A stretch of 64,000 nucleotides of DNA from Alphaproteobacteria bacterium (GTDB lineage: Bacteria > Pseudomonadota > Alphaproteobacteria > Rhizobiales > Xanthobacteraceae): contig VGEP01000016.1 in assembly GCA_016869215.1 (NCBI GenBank), positions 34,861 to 98,860 of the forward strand, read 5' to 3'. Position numbers and translations under genes: made by a program. Positions 59,964 through 64,000 of the stretch are shown piece by piece. Position 1 is the stretch's first letter; each line of letters opens with the position of its first letter. A model generated the notes under the pieces. That model saw nothing but the letters and a program-made list of their open reading frames with translations. It had not been told where the DNA came from and ran no database searches.

Positions 59964-59986
59964 TTGCAAATGCAAATCATTCGCAA
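59964..59986. promoter_or_regulatory. Candidate Fur-family (Mur-like) operator
   Basis: A 23-bp dyad: TTGCAAATG (59964-59972), spacer CAAAT, CATTCGCAA (59978-59986), with one mismatch between the 9-bp arms. It resembles the TTGCAAAT-type boxes bound by Mur (manganese Fur) of Hyphomicrobiales. It stands in the 118-bp divergent region between the metal importer and an outer-membrane barrel gene, so it could control both. Confidence 0.65.
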
Positions 59987-60047
59987 CACAATCTAACGGT
60001 TTCGGCTTAAATGTCAAAGGGCTCCGAAAGTTGGGGCGGGGGTGCAG

Positions 60048-61034
60048 ATGCGTAGCGGTTTTCGATGGGTACTGGCGGGGGCGACTTTGCTGGCCCCGGT
60101 TCTCGGCAACGGCGCCGTTGCGGCCGATCTCGGGCGACGAACAATGCCCACCAAGGCGGCTGCCGCGCCCGCCGCCCTGCCCACATGGGGCCTGTGCCGC
60201 AAGCCCGCCGGCGCCGACGAGCCCGACAAGTTCCCCAACGTGCCGGGCGGCGACATCTTCGGCTTCACCAGCCCGACTGACGTCGGCAGCCCCGGCGATT
60301 GCGGCCTCGCCTTCGAATACTCCGGCCGCGAGGGCAAGGCCGACGGCCGCTACTGGGCCGGCACGCTCAAGACCCAGTTCAGTGCGACGATTGCCGAGAA
60401 CGTTGCGGTCGCGCTGTCGCCGTTCGTCAGCCATCACCGCATCCGCAACGTGACCGGCCTCGACGATCTGGAGCGTACGCGGTTCGACGGCATCTCCGGC
60501 GAGGTGAGCTGGCGATTCCTCGAACGCAGCGCGGCCAATCGCGTGGCCGCGACATTTTCCATGGAGCCGCGCTGGGCGCGCGTCGACGGCACATCGGGCG
60601 CCGGCGTTACCGCCTATGCGGTCGAATTCAAGCTGTTCGTCGACACCGTTCTGGTGCCGGACCGCCTCTACGCTGCGCTCAATCTGAACTACGCACCCGC
60701 GACCCAGAAGGCCGACAACGATCCGGCCGCCGGATGGGTGCGGTCGTCGAGCACCAACGTGTCGGGCGCCCTCGCCTATCAGATCAACGACCGCTGGTTT
60801 GTCGGCGCCGAGGCCCGCTACCTCGCGGCGTTCGAAGGCTCGGCGCTGGATCGCAATGTCGGCGAGGCGCTTTTCTTCGGCCCGACAATGATGGTCAAGC
60901 TCTCCGAAAATGCAGCCTTCAATGTCGTGTGGACGCCGCAGATTTGGGGGCGCGCCGCCGGCGTGGACCGGCGGCTCGATCTCGACAATTTCGAGCGCCA
61001 CCAGTTCCGGGCCAAGCTCTCGCTCGGTTTCTGA
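60048..61034 (+). CDS. Outer-membrane beta-barrel protein of unknown function
   Basis: Encodes 328 residues. The signal peptide ends near GAVAADL. The rest alternates polar and aromatic residues in beta-strand fashion (RYWAGTLKTQFSATI, GEVSWRFLER, AYQINDRWFVGAEARYL) and ends in phenylalanine (KLSLGF), as outer-membrane barrels do. Two cysteines near residues 51 and 87 might form a disulfide. It is divergent from the metal importer and shares the candidate operator, so a role as a metal-linked outer-membrane channel is proposed but unproven. ATG 60048 is chosen over GTG 60042. Confidence 0.75.
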   Translation: MRSGFRWVLAGATLLAPVLGNGAVAADLGRRTMPTKAAAAPAALPTWGLCRKPAGADEPDKFPNVPGGDIFGFTSPTDVGSPGDCGLAFEYSGREGKADGRYWAGTLKTQFSATIAENVAVALSPFVSHHRIRNVTGLDDLERTRFDGISGEVSWRFLERSAANRVAATFSMEPRWARVDGTSGAGVTAYAVEFKLFVDTVLVPDRLYAALNLNYAPATQKADNDPAAGWVRSSSTNVSGALAYQINDRWFVGAEARYLAAFEGSALDRNVGEALFFGPTMMVKLSENAAFNVVWTPQIWGRAAGVDRRLDLDNFERHQFRAKLSLGF

Positions 61035-61037
61035 GAG

Positions 61038-63326
61038 CTACTTGCCTTCGCCGTTGCCGTTCTTGCCGTTGCTCTCCGGCTTGCGGCCGAACTTGTTGTT
61101 GGTGAGGAACCGGTCCGGCCGCACCCGGCCGGCGTCCGAACGGTTGCCGCGCCATGCGGCCAGTTCCTTCAGCGACAGCGTGAACGAGCGGCCCGCGCTG
61201 TCGATCCAGGTCAGCCCCTCCGCACCCTTGAAGGTCGCGACGTCGCTCAAGCCTCCGTCCTTGTGGCGCTGCAGCCGCACGCCGCGCCCGCGCACCATTT
61301 CCGGCACCTGATCGAGCGGGAAGATCACAAGCTTGCGGTTCTCGCCGACGGCGGCCGCGAGTTCGCCCTCGACCGGCGCCACCGCGCGCGCCTCGTCCGG
61401 CGGCTTGACGTTGAGCACCTGCTTGCCCTTGCGCGTGTTGGCAAGGCACTCGTCTTCGGGAACGACAAATCCGCGGCCGCTCGCGCTCGCGACGATGAAC
61501 TTGCGGCCGCCCTGGTAGCGGAACACCGACACGAGGGCGCCGTCCTGCTCGATGTCCGCATAGAGCCGCACCGGCTCGCCGTGGCCGCGCCCGCCGGGAA
61601 GCTTGGAGGCGTCGATGGTGTAGAAGCGCCCGTTGGTCGCGAACGCCAGAATTTTGGACGTGGTCTCGGCCGGGAATGCGAACTTCAGCCCGTCGTCGGC
61701 CTTGAAGGCCACACCCGACAAGTCCGCCTGGTGCCCGCGCAGCGCGCGGATCCAGCCCTTCTCCGAGACCACGACGGTGATCGGCTCGCGCACCACCATG
61801 GCTTCTTCGATCGCGGCCTCGTCGTGCTCGGGGGCTTCGGCGAACTCGGTGCGGCGCTTGCCGAGCGGCGTCTTCTTGCCGAAGGCGTCGCGCACCTCGC
61901 GGACCTGGCCCGCGACCGTTTTCCACTGCTCCTTCTCCGAGCGGATCAGCTTTTCGAGTTCGGCCTTCTCCTCGCGCAGTTCTTTGTTCTCGCGCTTGAT
62001 CTCCATCTCTTCGAGCTTGCGCAGGTTGCGCAGCCGCATGTTGAGGATGGCGTCGGCCTGAACGTCGGTGAGCTTGAAGGTCTTCATCAGGACGGGCTTG
62101 GGCTCGTCCTCGTTGCGGATGATCTTGATGACCTTGTCGAGGTTCAGATACGCGACCAGCAGGCCGCCCAGCACTTCCAGGCGATGGTCGATCTGCGCGA
62201 GGCGGTGCTTGGAGCGCCGCACCAGCACGTCGCGGCGGTGATCGAGCCATTCGCGCAGCACTTCGGCGAGGTCCATGACCTTGGGGACCTTGCCCTTCGA
62301 CAGCACGTTCATGTTGAGCGGGATGCGGCTCTCAAGCTCGGTCAGCTTGAACAGCGACTCCATCAAGAGGCCCGCGTCCACCGTGCGCGCGCGCGGCTCG
62401 ATCACGATCCGCACGTCTTCCGCGGACTCGTCGCGGAACTCGGCGACCAGCGGCAGCTTCTTGGCGTTGAACAGCTCCGCCATCTTCTCGATCAGGCGGG
62501 TCTTCTGCACCAGCCATGGAATCTCGGTCACCACGATCTGGTATGTGCCGCGGCCGCCCTCCTCCACCTCCCAGCGCGCGCGCACGCGGAACGAGCCGCG
62601 GCCGGTGGCATAGGCCTCGGCGATCGCGGCCGGCGGATCGACGATCACGCCGCCGGTCGGAAAATCCGGTCCGTGAACGTATTTCAGCAGCGTCTTGGCG
62701 CGCGCGTTGGGATTGTCGATCAGGAACAGCGCCGCGTCGCAAAGCTCGGCGGCGTTGTGCGGCGGGATCGCGGTCGCCATGCCGACGGCGATGCCCTGCG
62801 AACCGTTGGCGAGCAGGTTCGGAAACGCCGCCGGCAGAACCACCGGCTCCTCGGACTGGCCGTCGTAGTTCGGGCGGAAGTCGACCGCGTTCTCGTCGAT
62901 GCCGTCGAGCAGAAGGCGCGCGACCTCGGTCATGCGCGCTTCGGTGTAGCGGTAGGCCGCCGGGTTATCGCCGTCGATGTTGCCGAAGTTGCCCTGGCCG
63001 TCGATCAACGGATAGCGCGAGGCGAAGTCCTGCGCGAGGCGTACAAGCGCGTCGTAGATCGCCTGATCGCCGTGCGGATGGAAGTTGCCCATTACGTCGC
63101 CGACGATCTTGGCGGACTTCTTGAACGCCGCGCCCGGATCGAGCCGCAGGAGCCGCATCCCGTAGAGAATGCGCCGGTGCACGGGCTTGAGCCCGTCGCG
63201 CGCGTCCGGCAGCGCGCGGTGCATGATCGTGGACAGCGCATAGGCGAGATAGCGCTCTTCCAGCGCCTCGCGCAGCGCGATCTCCTGGACGTCCGACGGT
63301 TCGGGGGGAATCAGCCGCTTGCCCAT
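61038..63326 (-). CDS. parC: DNA topoisomerase IV subunit A
   Basis: Encodes 762 residues. The catalytic tyrosine is Tyr127 in [27 protein letters not shown] and [20 protein letters not shown] form the DNA gate. In the quinolone region the usual serine is Gln88 (HPHGDQ). A coiled coil lies near 435-480 and the C-terminal beta-pinwheel occupies about 500-745. ParC with ParE decatenates daughter chromosomes. ATG 63326 ([10 protein letters not shown]) fits the family start. A Lys/Asn/Gly-rich tail ([11 protein letters not shown]) closes the protein. Confidence 0.95.
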   Translation of the reverse strand: MGKRLIPPEPSDVQEIALREALEERYLAYALSTIMHRALPDARDGLKPVHRRILYGMRLLRLDPGAAFKKSAKIVGDVMGNFHPHGDQAIYDALVRLAQDFASRYPLIDGQGNFGNIDGDNPAAYRYTEARMTEVARLLLDGIDENAVDFRPNYDGQSEEPVVLPAAFPNLLANGSQGIAVGMATAIPPHNAAELCDAALFLIDNPNARAKTLLKYVHGPDFPTGGVIVDPPAAIAEAYATGRGSFRVRARWEVEEGGRGTYQIVVTEIPWLVQKTRLIEKMAELFNAKKLPLVAEFRDESAEDVRIVIEPRARTVDAGLLMESLFKLTELESRIPLNMNVLSKGKVPKVMDLAEVLREWLDHRRDVLVRRSKHRLAQIDHRLEVLGGLLVAYLNLDKVIKIIRNEDEPKPVLMKTFKLTDVQADAILNMRLRNLRKLEEMEIKRENKELREEKAELEKLIRSEKEQWKTVAGQVREVRDAFGKKTPLGKRRTEFAEAPEHDEAAIEEAMVVREPITVVVSEKGWIRALRGHQADLSGVAFKADDGLKFAFPAETTSKILAFATNGRFYTIDASKLPGGRGHGEPVRLYADIEQDGALVSVFRYQGGRKFIVASASGRGFVVPEDECLANTRKGKQVLNVKPPDEARAVAPVEGELAAAVGENRKLVIFPLDQVPEMVRGRGVRLQRHKDGGLSDVATFKGAEGLTWIDSAGRSFTLSLKELAAWRGNRSDAGRVRPDRFLTNNKFGRKPESNGKNGNGEGK

Positions 63327-63402
63327 GCCCGGATCGGTACTGCGGCCGATCCGGCCGAACAAGGGGAGATTCGCCGGCCGGGAACCCCGGACCGGCCGAC
63401 TT

Positions 63403-63537
63403 TCAGTCCGCCGCGCTCATGCCGACGCGGACGATCGACTTCACGTCGGTATACATGCGCACCATCGGATGCAGGACGCGGTGCATCCGGTTCTTGTGCA
63501 GCAGCAGGTCGTGCAACGCGAGGTAATCGATGGGGAA
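63403..63537 (-). pseudogene. 3' remnant of an unidentified gene at an insertion junction
   Basis: A frame of 44 codons plus TGA on the minus strand (IDYLALHDLLLHKNRMHRVL and onward, ending GMSAAD) uses GC-rich codons like its neighbours. An in-frame TAA follows immediately upstream at 63538-63540, where the sequence becomes AT-richer. It looks like the 3' end of a gene cut by foreign DNA; I do not recognise the family. A short intact gene starting at an internal TTG is less likely. Confidence 0.5.
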
Positions 63538-63562
63538 TTATATACGAAACTAGACAGCGCTC

Positions 63563-63718
63563 CTAATTCGGCTTTTTTCTCTTGGGCTTAGCCGACTTCA
63601 CGATCTTCTTGTCTGCCGCCCTGAAAATGGCCCTCGCGATGTGCTCTGGCGATGCCGGAATCCGCTCCATCTTGTTCTTGATTGGGCGCCCCCTAGGGGC
63701 ATTCGGCTTTTCCGCCAT
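63563..63718 (-). CDS. Small basic protein downstream of restriction-modification remnant
   Basis: Encodes 51 residues: a basic, soluble protein with RGRPIKNKMERIPASPEHIARAIFRAADKK at the core (in pieces: RGRPIKNKM, SPEHIARAIF). Similar short proteins occur in accessory regions; function unknown. ATG 63718 has GAGG 7 nt upstream and lies 8 bp beyond the stop of the methylase/specificity fragment, so they were probably co-transcribed. Base composition is lower in GC than the rest of the window. Confidence 0.6.
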   Translation of the reverse strand: MAEKPNAPRGRPIKNKMERIPASPEHIARAIFRAADKKIVKSAKPKRKKPN

Positions 63719-63726
63719 GTGTGCCT

Positions 63727-63873
63727 CTATACGCTCCCGCTGTGGGGAAGTGACTTGATGTAGCTTTCCATGAAAGCCCAATCCGGCTGGCCGCTAGCCG
63801 CCGCCGGAAGGCGAATAATGGACTGCTTCATTCGGTCAAGATGCCACTTTCTTCCGTAGTTGAACCGATACTT
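63727..63873 (-). pseudogene. 3' fragment of a DNA methylase/specificity gene (restriction-modification), cut by an IS
   Basis: The minus-strand frame encodes 48 residues: KYRFNYGRKWHLDRMKQS, then IIRLP, GQPDWAFMESYIKSLPHS and a TAG stop at 63727-63729. This pattern (F.YGRK, IRLP, G.PDW.FME.YIK.LP.S) is the usual C-terminus of N-6 DNA methylases or type I-like specificity proteins. The frame is interrupted at 63874, where an IS3-family end begins. The rest of the gene lies beyond the element or is lost. Confidence 0.72.
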
Positions 63874-64000
63874 TGAGGTGGTCCCACTTCCTGAGACAGG
63901 CGGTTAAGGTGGATTCGCCGATGCGAAGGATAATCCACCATGAGGACGCGGAGACGGTTTTCCGGGGAGTTCAAAGCCAAGGTCGCGCTTGAGGCGATCC
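63874..64000 (+). mobile_element. Left end of an IS3-family insertion sequence (partial)
   Basis: The element is taken to begin TGAGGTGGTCCCACTTCCTG, an end typical of IS3-group elements, at the exact point where the methylase frame breaks. About 66 bp later the first transposase frame starts. The right end lies beyond the window. The precise boundary and subgroup need comparison with the other end. Confidence 0.75.
63940..64000 (+). CDS. IS3-family transposase OrfA (partial, 5' end)
   Basis: Twenty codons are present before the window ends: MRTRRRFSGEFKAKVALEAI. This is the conserved start of the helix-turn-helix OrfA of IS3-type elements, which binds the terminal repeats. The gene continues outside the window. 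Confidence 0.82.
   Translation, partial: MRTRRRFSGEFKAKVALEAI

Noticed and set aside
61263..63566. Long plus-strand open frame opposite parC
   Set aside because: Antisense shadow; parC motifs including the catalytic tyrosine are on the minus strand.

Overview
The window is about 64 kb of high-GC chromosomal DNA from an alphaproteobacterium, most likely a member of the Hyphomicrobiales (Rhizobiales) near the Bradyrhizobium/Rhodopseudomonas/Rhodoplanes group. The placement is an inference. It rests on a glyA-nrdR-ribD-ribE-ribH-nusB-thiL operon, hopanoid genes (hpnA, hpnJ, hpnI, hpnL), a HemB with aspartates in place of the zinc cysteines, an LdtR/L,D-transpeptidase pair, ihfA followed by a MerR regulator, and CTAG-bounded palindromic repeats of a kind common in that order.

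Layout. 0.1-2.3 kb: a gene tail, metY with a structured leader, and a DUF433/DUF5615 pair of toxin-antitoxin type. 2.3-2.9 kb: a gene-free stretch packed with hairpins. 2.9-7.1 kb: two TAXI solute receptors around one fused TRAP permease. 7.1-9.2 kb: an enoyl-CoA hydratase family gene, heme A synthase and a small DUF2842 protein. 9.2-17.4 kb: a polysaccharide export locus (deacetylase, Wzc-like, Wza-like, glycosyltransferase, polyprenyl-phosphate sugar transferase) whose ligase/polymerase gene has an in-frame stop. 17.4-17.6 kb: tRNA-Pro(GGG) and a 19-bp tandem repeat that includes its 3' end. 18.2-22.9 kb: hopanoid genes. 23-28 kb: merR, ihfA, fabH, plsX, a DUF177 gene, a cytochrome bc1 chaperone and bamE. 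28.1-34.2 kb: membrane pyrophosphatase, an MFS transporter, an alpha-hydroxy-acid oxidase and thiL. 34.2-39.4 kb: the riboflavin/nusB/glyA operon.

39.5-43.5 kb: a Rieske protein, two amidohydrolases and a luciferase-like monooxygenase. 43.5-45.5 kb: ldtP and ldtR. 45.8-51.3 kb: a probable valine-degradation group (isobutyryl-CoA dehydrogenase, 3-hydroxyisobutyryl-CoA hydrolase, 3-hydroxyisobutyrate dehydrogenase) interspersed with small membrane proteins and a Bug-type receptor. 51.4-56.3 kb: hemB, a proline-rich membrane protein, threonine ammonia-lyase, an RDD protein between two copies of a compound palindromic repeat, and leucyl/arginyl-tRNA-protein transferase. 56.3-61.0 kb: a four-gene Mn/Fe/Zn-type ABC importer divergent from an outer-membrane barrel gene, with a Fur-family-like operator between them. 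61.0-63.3 kb: parC. 63.4-64.0 kb: an accessory junction with a gene remnant, the 3' end of a restriction-modification DNA-methylase/specificity gene cut by an IS3-family element, and the start of that element's transposase.

The most unusual feature is the family of CTAG-ended palindromes. They sit flush against genes, supply the TAG stop codons of three of them (the RDD gene, bpt and the metal permease), and appear to form part of the ribosome-binding site of the threonine ammonia-lyase gene. Other good leads are the array of consecutive hairpins at 2.46-2.70 kb, the mutually exclusive hairpins upstream of metY, the ligase nonsense codon, and the IS-interrupted restriction-modification remnant. 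No complete, clearly new multi-gene system was found.
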